Assembly: GCA_030737875.1 (NCBI GenBank)
Contig: CM060910.1
Span: 615,859,303 to 615,923,302 of the forward strand
From: Allium sativum
Taxonomy: Eukaryota; Streptophyta; Magnoliopsida; Asparagales; Amaryllidaceae
Direction: 5' to 3'
Length of the DNA stretch: 64,000 bases
Shown one piece after another: positions 1 through 12,159 of the stretch (the first letter of the stretch is position 1; every line of letters begins with the position of its first letter). Under the pieces are notes generated by a model. That model was not told the origin of the DNA, ran no database searches, and saw nothing but the letters and a program-made list of their open reading frames with translations. The position numbers were made by a program, and so were the translations under genes.

Positions 1-401
1 GGAGTATAGGAAATCTCAAAATTATATGAGGCAAGAAACTCCATCTATCTTTGCTGCCTCGAATTGAGATCTTTTTGCGAGAAAAGATACTTCAACGATT
101 TATGGTCAGTAATTTAAACTTCTCGCCTAGGAGAGAATGGCGCCAAGTCTTAAGCGCAAAGACGATGGCAGCCAACTCTAGATCGTGGGTTGGGTAGTTT
201 TTCTCATGTGCTTTCAGCTGTCGTCCTCCATAAGCTACTACCTTCCCTTCTTGCATTAGGACAGCGCCTAGTCCCATACCGCATGCATCTGGATATACGG
301 TAAACATCTTGCTTCCATCAAGTAATGTCAGAACTGGGGCTGTTGTTAGAGCCCTTTTCAAGCGTTGGAAAGCAATATCGCAATCCAAATCCAAGTGAAA
401 G
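1..401 (-). pseudogene. gypsy copy 1: RT end and RNase H (partial)
   Basis: The open stretch 92-394 encodes the RT-RNase H junction. TTAPVL and [20 protein letters not shown] give the first catalytic region of Ty3 RNase H, with a Pro where other copies have Thr (VYTD). The [17 protein letters not shown] motif carries the next acidic residue. Bases 1-91 continue the same domain in broken form towards integrase. The reading frame differs from that of the upstream RT block (402-1838), so a frameshift lies near 395-402. RNase H would normally remove genomic RNA from the RNA:DNA hybrid during reverse transcription. Confidence 0.85.
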
Positions 402-1841
402 TTAATTTTTCTTTGTCAACCTTGTAAGTGGAGCTGAGATTTTCGCAAAATCTTTGATGAACTTTCGATAAAAGCCTGCAAGCCCGAGAAAGCTTCGAAC
501 TTCGGTTGCATTCTGTAGGACCTTCCAATCTTGCACCGCAACTACTTTTGCGAGGTCCACAGCCAACCCTTCCTTGCATACCACATGTCCAAGAAATCTT
601 ACTTCCTCCCTCCAAAACTGGCATTTGGAGAATTTGGCTTTCAACTGATGTGCTCGAAGAGTATCCATGACTTCTTTTAGATGCTGAGCATGCTCTTCCT
701 CACTCTTCGAGATAATCAAAATGTCATCCACGAAGACCACTACAAACTTATTGAGGAACTCCCTAAACACCCTGCTCATCAAATCAACGAAATAAGCGGG
801 TGCGTTTGTCAAGCTGAAAGGCATGACAAGCCACTCGAAGAATCCATCCGAAGTTCTGAACGCGGTCTTATCAATGCTGCCTTCAGCCACTCTTAGCTGA
901 TGAAACCCGGTAGCCAAATTTAGTTGGGAGAAAACTGATGCACCTACAAGCTGATCGAACAAGTCGTCTATTCTTGGGAGTGGGTGCCTATTTTTCTTGG
1001 TCAGTTTGTTTAGCTCCCTATAATCAACGCATATGCGAAGCGATCCATCCGCTTTGGTTGCGAATACTACTGGAGCACCCCATTCAGAAATACTCTGCCT
1101 TATAAACCCTTTCTCAAGCAATTCTTTAATTTGCTTGCTGAGTTCTTTCCTCTCCCTTGGAGCCATGTGTCTAACGGGTAAAGCAACGGGTTTTGCGTTG
1201 TCGATGAGGTATATGCGGAAATCTGTCTCCCGCTTCGGAGGTAACCCCTTCACCTCTTCAAAGACATCCGAATATTCGCAGACTACTCTAACAGACTGCA
1301 AATTCTCAATAGACGCATCAAGAGATTCTAGATAGCTAAGCATAACAGAGTTCATGGGATTACAAGAAATTTCAAGAGTGTTACCAAGGAGAGTCATGAG
1401 TCTAACCACTCTCTTTTCACAGTCGAGGATGGTACCATCACTAGATATCCAATCCATGCCTAGAATCAACCCATAGCCCGTGAAGCCCAAAACATAGGCA
1501 TTACATCTAAACCCAACACTTAGTATAGAAATTTCCAAATCCAAACAAATCATTGATAAATAAGTTGAGCCCCCAATTGGATTTGAAACAACCAAGGGAT
1601 CCTCTACTATACTGGAGTCTAGGTGCAGAGATTCAACTAAAGCAGTAGATATAAATGAGTGCGATGCGTCAGAATCAAAGAGTGTACGAACAGGATGATC
1701 AAAAAGATAGACTAAACTTTTGACAGAAATATTTCTACCTCGTTCTTGCGGAGGTGCTGTAAGAGCTTGAACTTGTCCTCCAGAAGAAGGTCCAGCTCTC
1801 TGCCCTTGCCCTTGCTTTCTTGGGCAGTCCTTAGCCATGTG
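402..1841 (-). pseudogene. gypsy copy 1: aspartic protease and reverse transcriptase
   Basis: A 478-codon open stretch. The N-terminal part completes the second zinc knuckle (HMAKDC-like, just after the stop at 1842-1844). The protease follows, with [12 protein letters not shown] where the family has DSGA, so a glycine next to the catalytic aspartate is changed to aspartate, and with the flap-side motif ILGMDW. RT follows from about residue 190: [13 protein letters not shown], a [13 protein letters not shown] block (here NLATGFHQL, so the first catalytic aspartate is Asn), and VVFVDDILI as the YVDD-type active site. The stretch is in the same frame as gag, so the element originally had one fused gag-pol ORF. 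The protease and RT changes suggest it was already inactive. Confidence 0.9.
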
Positions 1842-2717
1842 TCATGTCTCGCCACAGTGGAAACAACCACCCATCTTCATCTTCTTCTTCCTGCAGTCTT
1901 TGACCAGATGTCCAGGAATGCCACAGAAATTGCACTTCCTCTTGTCACGGGTTTTGTTTTTCTTCCCGCCTTTCTTTGAATCTGTCTTCTTGTTTTGTAA
2001 CCCCTCCGCTTTCTTGTCTTGAGGCACCTTTACCTTTGCCTCTTTCTTGACCTTGTCTTCCTCGTGTAACAATGTCATGTCCACCAGTCTCTCATAAGTC
2101 TCCCCCATGGGTATGTGGGTCATAGCTAGGCTGTGTAGTGGCTCATTCAGTCCCTTAACAAAACAGAGAGCGTTCTTATGAGGAGTGTTTACTAAATCCA
2201 ATCCGAATCTGGCCAGCTGGTTGAATTGGTAGACGTGTTCTTTAACCGTCATACTTCCTTGCTTAAGAGATAAGAACTTTTCCACCTGTAGACTTCGTTC
2301 AACTCGTGAGAGGAATTTCATTTCAAACCTTATTCTAAAATCCATCCAAGTTTCAATTGGTCTTTCAGCGTTAGTGACTTCCCACCAATAGGAGGCTTCG
2401 TCTTTGAGCAACCACACCGCCAACTGTATCTTCTGTCTATCATCCACTTCGAAGATATCGAGTAGATCCTCTGTTTCTTTAAGCTAGTTCCTTGCTTCTA
2501 CAAATGATTCAGTTCCATTGAAATTCTTTCCACCCATGGCTCTAAAGTCTCTACAAATCTTTGAGAAAGCATTTGCACGAGGAGGAGGAGGAGGAACCGC
2601 TGCAGCTGGGGGAGGAGGAATGTCTACTGGGCCTGCGTCGTTAGCCCTAGCCTCTAGGTACCTCCTGAACCAACCAGGTATCGGTACACCCTTTGGAAAG
2701 TTAAGATTCTCAGACAT
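1842..2717 (-). pseudogene. gypsy copy 1: gag with zinc knuckles
   Basis: The start is the Met at 2715-2717 (MSENLNFPKG), which aligns with the starts in the other two gypsy copies (MSGIPEIPDG, MSEDLNLPEE). A proline-rich segment (PPPPAAAVPPPPP) precedes the retrotransposon gag domain (WWEVTNAERPIETW, then FLSLKQGSMTVKEHVYQF). A basic Lys-rich stretch leads to the knuckle CNFCGIPGHLVKDC and the start of a second one, CFHCGE. Two in-frame stops interrupt the frame: TAG at 2484-2486, at a Trp codon in the other copies, and TGA at 1842-1844 inside the second knuckle. Gag would package the RNA in virus-like particles. Confidence 0.9.
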
Positions 2718-2885
2718 GTTGAAATGAAAAAGGAAAGATTCAAAACAAAGGATAGAAAGATAGTGCATATGGCTTTGGGGGATTATGCCTTTAAAGTAAA
2801 ATAACACTTTTACTTGAAAAATGCTTCTTTATACTTCATTTTTGAAAATAGTTTTCAAAATTTTTATCTGATCTGGTAAGCCTTT

Positions 2886-2897
2886 GCTCTAATACCA
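2886..2897 (-). other. primer-binding site, gypsy copy 1
   Basis: Minus strand TGGTATTAGAGC, two bases (CT) after the LTR end. It differs at one base from TGGTATCAGAGC, the complement of the plant initiator tRNA-Met 3' end. It fixes the LTR boundary at 2900. Bases 2718-2885 are the untranslated leader; I see no gene there. Confidence 0.85.
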
Positions 2898-4031
2898 AGT
2901 GAAACACCCCACCTCCATTAAGGTCACTCACAAAGGGAATGCCTTAACATTTGTGGAGCATTATAGGTAAAAGACACAGATAATTTACAAGACAGATATA
3001 TATAAGCAACGGAAAAATAGAACTAACTTTATTTCAAACGTGGTTCATAACAAAACATTACAACAAAATGTTTCAAACAACTTCCAAACCATTACATCAT
3101 AGTTTCTGTCTTGATTATTTTCTAAAGAAGCATAAAAAAAACTGCATAAATCCCCAAGTAGTAGTGTATCCAAAACCATAGCCAAAAGAAAGAGATTCCA
3201 AGCTATACATCACAGAGTCTTCAAGTTTGGAAAGATGAACGGTCCAAATTAAGCTGAGCTATTCCCTCCCTGGGTACATTGGGGGAACGGAAGAAAAGAG
3301 AGCGAAAGAAAAATGGGTCAGACATAAGTCTGAGTAAGTCTTGTGACTTTTCAGTGTGTGAATAAGGAAAAGATCATGATAGGAATAAACTAAAAAACAG
3401 GACAGTACCGGAATAACAATCTAACATAAAACTATACAAGGCAGGATAAACCGAATATACATCGCACCTATGTCTATTTCTCTGCACCTATTTATACTTG
3501 TCCCAACTGGCACCACATATACATGGTGAAATGATCCCTTTTTATCGATCAGCTCCTACTCGCATACATTTATCACGTGTGTCATTCGGCCCCCGCTTGA
3601 TTGTAGATACCTGTGCTCGTCCCACCATGGGGTGTATCAAGTCCTATGGTGGAAACCCCACACGATTCAAGATGCACAGTGTATGACTACATATGCCCAG
3701 TGCTTGCTTTTTCCATTCCGGAGTACGTGCACGCCCGTACTCCGTCGGAACCTACACTGACGCACCAACCGCCGACGTTTTGACCGCTCACAATTCAGCC
3801 CAGTAATCGTGCCCCACCCTGCCTAGTTCAGGGTTCCATGATACATCTATTCGGTTACTGCTGAAATGGGTCCCCGTTACTAGGGTTTTCTAGCCAACAT
3901 GTTAAATTGGTTTAAGTGTCCAAATTTACCTAACCACACCCATCAGTTTAGTTTACATGTTGAATTGGTTAAGTGTTTCCTTAATTGACTTAACCCTACC
4001 AATCTTGACTTAGCTTTATTAAAGCACCAAC

Positions 4032-4230
4032 CACTCACATTAGACAGGTATTGTTGTGGTCACTGGATGTGCCGGTCGGTTCCGGGAAGTTTTACACCAC
4101 AACTCAGTCTAACCTCGGGTCCTTTTTGGGCTCAATGCACTAACCACCCACATTAGACAGGTATTGTTGTGATCACTGGATGTGCCGGTCGGTTCTGGGC
4201 AGTTTTACACCACAACTCAATCTAACCTCA
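4032..4230 (-). repeat. paired GC-cored stem-loops in LTR of copy 1
   Basis: Two tandem copies (about 4032-4120 and 4145-4230). In copy one TTAGAC pairs with GTCTAA and GTTGTGGT pairs with ACCACAAC around an apex with CCGG on both sides of six bases. In copy two the outer arm has become TTAGAC against ATCTAA and the inner arm has one mismatch. The same paired arrangement occurs in every other Tekay-like LTR in the window. Confidence 0.75.
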
Positions 4231-4863
4231 TGTTAGGCATATTCGTCTTTTCTAAATTTACATATTTATCCTTTTATACTTATATGTAAATTTGTCAAAA
4301 ATTTATTGTCATGGCCCACTTCCCCTCTAATTCAAGTTCATGGTTTTTGGCATAAAACTATACCATTTTTATGCCACTCGTTAATTACATGACTATGAGC
4401 CAAATATGTCAGTTATGTGTAATTTCCAAGTTTTTCCCAAAGTTACCCCCATTGTACGTTCGCGTTAATCACATAAAGTCATTGGGCCCGCAAATTAGCC
4501 CAATTTATAAACAAGAGGTAAAAGAAGGGAACATTTAATCAAACATATGTCACGTAAATTTAAATTAACATGTCTCACGAAACTTGCAATTAGATTGGAT
4601 AGAACTAGCATAAGCCTAAGCATGTGTACATGTAGATCTAGGCATAGGTGAACACAACTTGGTTTATAAACTAGCATAATTTAGGAGAATCATGACATGT
4701 ACATTCCAGAGCATGTATAAGTTTAACTTTAACATGTACATGTGAACTAGATCTAACAATAATGATCATATGAACTTGCATGAATCCACTTTACAAACTT
4801 ACATATAAATATAGATCTAATTTTTGGATCTAACACAGAACATGAAACTTGCATATGAACATT

Positions 4864-4924
<61 letters not shown>

Positions 4925-5113
4925 ATATGTATAGATCTTGACTTGGGTCTAACATAAAACATGTATCTTGCATATGAACAAATATATAGATCTTGACTAA
5001 CATAAAACATGTATCTTGCATATGAACATATATATAGATCATAAAACATGTATCTTGCATATGAAAAAATATATAGATCTTGACTAACATAAAACATGTA
5101 TCTTGCATATGAC
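4864..5113. repeat. AT/GT microsatellite and adjoining minisatellite
   Basis: An (AT)n run at 4864-4888 continues directly as (GT)n to about 4920. Four degenerate copies follow of a roughly 40-55 base unit built on TAGATC, CATAAAACATGTATC and TTGCATATGA. ORFs of 85 and 120 codons across it are translations of the repeat, not genes. Confidence 0.85.
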
Positions 5114-5633
5114 ACATCATGAAAGGATTGCCAAACTTATATGTGGTATGATGGTTTTGTTCCCCAAATCATAATAAGTTTATCACCAATTTCCATATGA
5201 TACAATAAGTTCAAATAAACCACAATCATTCCAAGACATACGGGTTGACAACCAATCACCCTGAATCAACCCCTAGTCGACCCAGCAGGGCTTGGGTCGA
5301 CCTCAAAAATGGGCCTGTTCGGTTATTCCCCCTCCCGATTCGCTGTTTTGAACTTTTTTGCGTATTTATTTATTTAATTTACATATATATATATTTCTCA
5401 TATGCATATAAACTTCAAGGCTTAATAACTTCTTCATAAGGTATCCGTTTTATGCAAACCAAATGTCAAGCTTCTTCATAAGGTATCCGTTTTATGCAAA
5501 CCAAATGTCTATCTTGACCAAAATTTTGATACGAACGTAATAGCGCAACCCATTTCACTTAATTCTTCTTCTAAAAATTAATAATTCTTGAATTTGTTAA
5601 TTTTAATATTCTCAGAAAATTCGGAGTGTTACA

Positions 5634-6349
5634 AATAGCCAATTCAAAGATGGTATGGACCTTTGTTATTTTAGACAAATGTTAACTTTGGCTGAAAATT
5701 TTCTACCATTATTACACAGTTTGAATTCGCGTTAACTATTTATTTTCTTCCTTATTTGGCTAACGCGGTCAAAGAAATGAAGTTAAATTTCTCTTTTCTT
5801 TTTATTATTGTTTATTGTTCATTTGTATAGTCATAAATGCCTTAAACGCGCTAACGAATGTTAATCCATTTTGCGCACATTCCAACTTTATGCATTATGA
5901 TTTTGCTCCATTTAATTTTTACTAATAAGGAATATTAAACTTCATCCACCGTTAAATTTAGGATAAAATGAAATTTGTTTTCAATATTAGCGTCGTTTAT
6001 TCATTTTATTTTTTCTTTTAAAGAAAAAAAAAACATCATTTTATTCCTTTAAAATTTCGGGTTCGCTGCTCCTTTCTCAACTAAGTTACCAGATTTACAA
6101 TCCAACATTAAACTTTAATTATTTCAAAGTTACCTTTTAGTTATAATAATGTCACTAACGCTTCTTTAACAAACGGTCATATAAAAATTTAAATTTTCGA
6201 AAGAAATTCATTTCAGAAGTAAGCTCAACTTACGTCCAAAATAAATGAAAGTCCAAATTCCATGTTGAAATCCCAATATCTATATTTATTTCAACGATAA
6301 ATTCTAAATTTAATTTATATTTTTAAAATGTCAAATTACTGGTTCGTTA
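5634..6349 (-). repeat. unassigned LTR-like remnant
   Basis: AT-rich, without ORFs. On the minus strand the stretch would begin at 6349 with TGTAACGAACC, which looks like a plant Ty3 LTR start. It abuts the truncated LTR of giant element A at 6350. It does not visibly match the other LTRs in this window. Its far end is hidden by the insertion of gypsy copy 1. Confidence 0.35.
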
Positions 6350-6554
6350 CATCAGCTGTATATTTTCCGACGTGTACAAGTAATTATTCGTTGTACTATG
6401 ATATTTGTTGTACTCTAATATAAAAATTATTGTTATGATAATGAAATTTTTTGTTTCATTCCAATGTGTAATTACCCCTAACTATCTGTCTTTGAGAACG
6501 GTTTGAGTATGTTTAATTACTGGTTAAAGTCAGACCCAAAGGTGGGTCGCTACA
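6350..6554 (+). repeat. 5' LTR remnant of giant element A
   Basis: About 205 bp resembling the end of the 3' LTR at 17262-17465: GTACTATGATATTTGTTG, an ATAATGAAA stretch, CCAATGTGTAA-TACCCCTA and the terminal CCCAAAG. Ends CTACA. The rest of this LTR was lost at the junction with the remnant on its left. Confidence 0.8.
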
Positions 6555-7596
6555 GAAGTGGTATCAGAGCTTTGAACGAAAGCTATGAGGTACATTTCAA
6601 TAGAACAGAAGGAAATGACTCATCAGTGCTAGGATTATTAATATCCTAGAAGAGAAACTCATTATATATGAGGTTCGTAATGCCCTAGAATGAGTTCAGA
6701 GTATTAATATAAGAGGGCATAATTGCGATATAAAAATGGGTTTTGGAAAAATGTATTTTGAATAGAAAAAATTGTTTATGGAAATTATAAAGAATTTGGA
6801 TTAGAAATTGAAATTTTCGACTATTTTGGGCAGTCTTTAAGTCCTGAGCCTGTTAGTTAAAAAAAATAAAATGTGTAAGTTGTTACGAATACCTTGTGAA
6901 TTAAGTTTCACAATTTAACCTGAAGGTACTTAGTCATTTAAGGCAATAAGATTTTAGAAGCTATTTAAACTAAGATACTTAGTTAAGCTAGATCATGCGA
7001 AAGCATAACTTTTTCCTATAAAATTCTTTTTGGGGGAAATAAGTTCATAACTTCTGAATTTAAGATAATTAGAAAAACATATTTTGGAATATATATATAT
7101 ATATATTGAACAATTAAGATAGTTAAGTTTGGATATGGACATCTTGTGATTAGAATTTCACAGTTTAACTTAAGACATTCGTATGGAGTTGTAGTTAGTG
7201 TTCATTAACTAATAAGAATGAACAATCTAAGTATGTTGTAGGATATTATGTTGAAACTGGAGAAGTTGGGAGGAATTTAAGTTAAACCATTAAAAATATT
7301 TTAAGTTGAGATAAAGGGTCAGAGTTATTGACAATTTTGGATAATCAACCAATTTTGATTTATGCTGGATAAAAAGAGATATATTGATAGTAAAAGCAGT
7401 TTAAATGTCATATGAATAAGCTTCATGGTCTAACTAAGGGATATTTGATAGTTAATTTAAAGGGTTATCTAAATTGAGCTACCTAGATAAGGTATTTGAA
7501 TCTATGTATGAGAATTGATGCAGTGTTATATAGTTGTGAGCGCATACTCGTTTTCGTACAAATTTCGAGGATGAAATTACTTGGAGGAAGGAAGAA
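6555..7596 (+). other. non-coding internal domain of giant element A
   Basis: Begins GAAG then the primer-binding site TGGTATCAGAGC (6559-6570) and ends in the purine run GGAGGAAGGAAGAA before the 3' LTR. Between them is AT-rich sequence with no ORF of note. The stretch after the PBS (ATGACTCATCAG, TAATATCCTAGAA) recurs after the PBS of element B. Near the 3' end, TTTCGAGGATGAAATTAC is a decayed form of the TTTCGGGGACGAAA block found at the same place in Tekay copies and in element B. Confidence 0.75.
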
Positions 7597-8494
7597 TGTA
7601 ACAACCTATATTTTTGTGCCTTATTTAATTTAAGTCAATTCAAAAGAATTTTAAATTTTTAATATGATTTCGAAGATATGATAAGCTAAATTTGATATTA
7701 AAATTAAGTTTTGCCAAATTTATAATGATTAACAAATTTGTCAAAAGAATGATTTTTGCCAAAATAAGAATTTTGTAATCTGTCAAATTCATTTGATTTA
7801 ATCATCTAGTAGTCTAGACTAAATTGATTTTAAATTGAATTTTTAATTAGTTATGAATAATAAAATAACTTGTTAAAATGATGGAATTCAATGGCAAAAT
7901 ACAACGACAAAGTATGTCAACTTTTGTCAAAACCTGTTTTGATCAAATATTAAAAATTCGTCAAAGAAGGATTTTATAACTTGAAAATTTCAAGTTGATT
8001 TAAACATTTGAAATTTTAATTTAATGATGTCAAGTTGGATTTTAAGTTCGGCTTAATAGTTGTTCAAAACTATAAAATATAGCGGTGAAATGTATAGACA
8101 AAAACGTATCGCCTTTTGTCATAACGGATTTTTTAAATTCATATCGAAAAATCCATTTTAAGTATGATCTTTTTTATATAGATTATTGAAAATAACACTT
8201 TAATTTGAGTTCTTAAGTAACATAAGATCATCGTATTTTGTCAACAAAAGCCGTTGAATTTAATCATTTTTGTCGTCATTTGATCGGAATTGACAAACAT
8301 TGACTTAGGTTTGTTACATAGTAAGAATTAGTAACATAGTGCTTGAAACACTTACGAATGGTGTGACAAAAGGTATGACAATTCCTTAGGAATATCCTAA
8401 AGCACTTTCCACTTATGTTTTTTTTTTTCAAAATTGTGTGCTAAAGCCCATGGTTTTCCCTTTCCATTTTGCACTTAGCTCTATCCTTTTCGCC

Positions 8495-8502
8495 TATAAA
8501 AG
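8495..8502 (+). promoter_or_regulatory. TATA box in giant LTR A
   Basis: TATAAAAG, followed by a pyrimidine-rich leader (TTCTTCTTCATTTTCTT) beginning about 35 bases downstream and an ATG in good plant context at 8572. It is the best core-promoter candidate in this LTR. If used, U3 would be about 0.9 kb and the R region several kilobases long. Confidence 0.55.
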
Positions 8503-8571
8503 AAGACCTTACCCTCTCATTTGTTCATCCATCTTCTTCTTCATTTTCTTAATCTTTTTCTCCTTTCTCTA

Positions 8572-8679
8572 ATGGCTTCCAAGCCATCTTCTTCCTTCTC
8601 TTTCTTCTCCCTCACCTTTCTCCTCTTTGGCCGTGAGCCACCACCCTCCTCCCCCTCCTCTTCCATGCGCCTCCATTAA
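8572..8679 (+). CDS. 35-residue ORF downstream of the giant LTR TATA box (doubtful)
   Basis: ATG in the context CTAATGGCT, then a Ser/Phe-rich hydrophobic start (MASKPSSSFSFFSLTFLLFG) that resembles a signal peptide, a Pro/Ser tail, and TAA at 8677-8679. It sits 70 bases after the TATA box. A candidate 5' splice site (AAAGGTGAGA, near 8820) follows the stop. Either the LTR has captured the 5' end of a host gene or this is chance coding in pyrimidine-rich leader. No counterpart with an ATG is visible in element B, which argues against a conserved protein. Confidence 0.2.
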   Translation: MASKPSSSFSFFSLTFLLFGREPPPSSPSSSMRLH

Positions 8680-8855
8680 AAAAAAGAAAAAAAAAAGAGA
8701 GAGAAAGAAAAAGAAATGTATACATATTATATATGCATATATATTTTGGTAGAGAGAAAATAATGTGAGATGCAGTTGAGCTACCCATCGGTTCAGTCAA
8801 AGTTTGGTGGAGAGGAACCCAAAGGTGAGAAACATATATTATATATAAATGGTTG

Positions 8856-8857
<2 letters not shown>

Positions 8858-8899
<42 letters not shown>
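8858..8899. repeat. (TA)n microsatellite
   Basis: About 42 bases of alternating TA within the giant LTR, just downstream of the candidate splice donor. Confidence 0.95.
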
Positions 8900-8902
<3 letters not shown>

Positions 8903-11900
8903 GTATGCTTGTGGCTGGTTGATGGATGTGAAATTATGGTTAATTAGTTAATTAGCGAAATATAAGCGTTAATTATCTAATGATTAAATCATATGTTCGT
9001 ATGTTGTATATCTACATACACTATGTACATATATACATATATGTTATGTGTGAATGGTTGTTATAATGATGAAAAAAATTATTTTAACAGTTAATAGTGA
9101 TAATGTTCTCACTGCACACACATATATGGAAAGATATTGGTATTGATTAAGTCTCGGTTCATTTTGATAACTAAATTGAATATTATATTTAATTAACTAA
9201 ATGGGTAAAAATAAAAGTTGAAATTTTGTACTTGAGATGGTTTGGAAACGAAATTGAAGTAAGAATAAATTTCGTAAAGGTGGAAATTTATTTGAAAAAG
9301 ATTCCATGTATATATAGCATGTTCAAATTTGAAACCAATTATGAATAGTAATTTCAAAAAGTGAAATTGAGTTTGATATACAAATGATGTTGAAAACTCA
9401 ATTTATTGTTCCAACTATCTTATATTATTTTTAAATGGATCTCGAGAAAAGTTTGAGTTTAAAAGGATTAATTTCAAAAAATAATATTATTTTAATAATA
9501 AAATAATATTCATTTAATATGAATTTTAAGATTAAAATCTGAAATATTGTTTTCAAATAAGTTTAAATATAATTAATAAAGATTACAATTAGATTTGAAG
9601 TAAAACGGATGGATTTTGAATTTAAATTGAAATATGGTCTGAGTAGGACTAGTCGCGTTGCAGTAGTTTGTGAATTTCGACCATAAACTTTGAACATTTA
9701 TAACATAAGCAATTTAAATCGGATAAAACGAAAAACATATACTTCCTAAAGATAATAGTTTAAAAGGAATTTTCAAAATTCAATATGTAGATTTCAAGTT
9801 ATATGCAAAACTATTTTTTAAAAGGTCGTTATAAGTGCAATTCGTTGACCATAACGGTAAACAACTATATTTTAAAGAGATAAAAATATGGAATTTTTTT
9901 GTAAAATTATTATAAATCATTTAACGGTTATTTGAATTGATAATATGAAGTTTTCGATAATATAAAAGTCGTTTTGATTAAACTAGCTAATATGAGCCTT
10001 TTGTAATGCTTTTTGTAACGTTGTTACAATATTTTTCAATAATGGTTTATTTAAGAGTTTTAAACTCATTTGTTTTCATCTATAAGTAAAGTAATCGTTT
10101 CTAAATGATTAATAAAATGTTTTAGGAAGATTTAAGCATATAGATAGAAATTACTTTAAGTAATTTGAGTTTACTTAAGAATTAAAAGGGGCTTTCAAAA
10201 TTATAAATAAGATTTGGATGGGATTAATCTTCGGATATTTGATACTAAGTTCCCTGGATGAAACTAAAAATATTCATGGAATTTGAAAGGTAATTATACC
10301 ATTATTTCTTCTATAATATGCATTGAATACATAAATTCATTTTGAATATAAGCTGATATATAATTTCTGCTTAATTCTTATATTCACTATAAATTAGTTT
10401 TGAATTTTGAAAGTTAAATGGAAATAATTTTCAGATTTCAATATTAGAACTCATCATTCGAGTTACAATTTGGGGAATTTGAAAGGTATTCATATTGTTA
10501 TTCCACTTATAGTATTAGTTGATTATGAGGATTGGTATTGAATATAAGTTGATATAAATTTAATTCAAATCTTATATTTAATATCAATTGGTGTTTGGGT
10601 TTGTTGTGAACATGTTTGAAATGGGCATCATTCTTTAACCCAAGATCGAGTACGATTTGAAATTTAAAAATGGATTAAGATCTTTTAAAAAGGCTAATGA
10701 AGATAATGCTTAATGATCTTCGTTTAGAGATGAGTTTCTAAAAGGAAAATAAAGGAAAAAAGAACTAATGAATCTTAATTAAGAATGATTATTAAGATTT
10801 TGGGGCTTAGCTATCTTTGATTTAAAAGTATAGGTTTTGAAGGTAAAACTTATGAAAGGAATTTTTGGAACATGAATATTTAAAGGAACCTTAGGGAAGA
10901 TCAATCTTGTTTAAAGATAAAATTTGGAATAGAAAATAATAACAAATCTTTTGATTAAGATTTAGTAAAGTTTTCCAAAGTCAAGTTAAGAATAAATCTT
11001 CGATTAAGATTTAAGTAAACCTTTGTTTAAGATAAGGAAACGAATATGGAACTAATTTCTGATAATCAATAAAAAAGGTCTCTTAGGTTAAGTTTTATAA
11101 ACTTCAGTATGAACAATCAATCAAAGCGATTTTACAGAGTTATCCCAAGTTATAAAGATAATGAATAATTTCCATAATAAGGTTTTAATTAATAGATCGA
11201 AATTGAAGAGAGTCATAGTGTATTTTGTATTTCCATATGGTTTTGAGATAGCGATTGTTATTTGGAAAGACCGAAATTCAGAATTTGGGTCCTACAAAAC
11301 CATTCCAAATATTAGTACGACGTTATGAAACAAATTCAATATATTAAAATGGTGTTAAGTACTGAAAATCTTTACATCGAAAGAACTCCCTGTTAACTTT
11401 CCCTTCACGAGGTTGCTCCCGTATTGAGATTTTTATTTAGCTGTATGTCTAGACGTATTTGGAGAATTTCCGGATTTTGGAAGGGCCTCTCTTCTTTATT
11501 GGACGAGGAATAAGGTGCGTTCGGTTTCGTTCAGACCCAGAACGGACTTGTATGGGTGTGTGTCTGACATTTGTATTTTGTGATATGTTGATTTTTATGT
11601 TGGCGGCGGAGGGGTTACCTCTAAGATTAACACCCTTTGTAACACCCCCACCTCCGCTAGGGTCACTCACAAAGGGAATGCACTAGCTTTGGTGGAGCAT
11701 TATCTAGGTAAACATACATAGAAATATTACAAGACAGAACATATAAAATAGCGGAAGAACAACCAAATTTCATTGCTTTAAAATCTAGAAAGGTCTAAAG
11801 CCTTTTACATCAAAATGCCATTAAATCCATTACATCGAAATCTGTATTGCAATAGTAAAGAAGCATAAAACCAAAGTCATAAATCATTCCCCAAATAAAA

Positions 11901-12159
11901 CAGTAAAGCAGCCATAGCCAAGAAAGGTCCAAGCCATATATGATGATCTTGAAGCAGAAAGATGTCCAAACTAAGTAGTAGTGTTTCCTCCATAAGAAAC
12001 TTGGAGGGGAAACGGAAGAAAAAGAGGCGAAAGAAAACGGGTCAGTCATAAAGACTGGTAAGTCCTAGTGACTTTCAGCATGGAAACAAGTAAAGATAAC
12101 ATGACATATATAAATTGAAAGTAAACATAAGGATGACGACAAGATAGGCAAGTTAAACT

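Larger units (their letters stand above)
1..5633 (-). mobile_element. Tekay-like Ty3/gypsy retrotransposon, copy 1 (partial)
   Basis: Reading the minus strand from the right there is an LTR (5633 to 2900), a tRNA-iMet primer-binding site, gag, aspartic protease, reverse transcriptase and RNase H, which run off the left edge; integrase and the 3' LTR lie outside. The order PR-RT-RH is that of Ty3/gypsy. The gag and pol proteins closely resemble those of the two other gypsy copies in the window, whose integrase ends in a Del/Tekay-type chromodomain, so I place this copy in the same group. Two nonsense changes and one frameshift make it inactive. The five bases next to the LTR (5634-5638, AATAG) would be one target-site duplicate; the partner is not in view. 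Confidence 0.9.
2900..5633 (-). repeat. 5' LTR of gypsy copy 1 (2734 bp)
   Basis: Bounded by TGAAACACCCC on the left and GAGTGTTACA on the right, that is TG...CA on the minus strand with near-complementary 11-base ends. Shared with the other Tekay LTRs: a polyadenylation signal in minus orientation near 3027-3032, a CAGAC-ATAA-GTCTG hairpin (3319-3332), a pyrimidine tract with a candidate 3' splice site near 3270, a candidate donor near 3609, two GC-cored stem-loops (4032-4230), and the conserved U3 block near 5430-5560. No protein-coding sequence is credible here. Confidence 0.88.

Noticed and set aside
1033..1335. plus-strand ORFs opposite gypsy gag-pol (also 25702-25935, 37004-37282, 26827-27126)
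   Set aside because: Antisense shadows of the conserved pol and gag frames, recurring in each copy for that reason.
4753..5120. ORFs with His-Thr and Tyr-Ile runs
   Set aside because: Translations of the GT and AT microsatellite and adjoining minisatellite.
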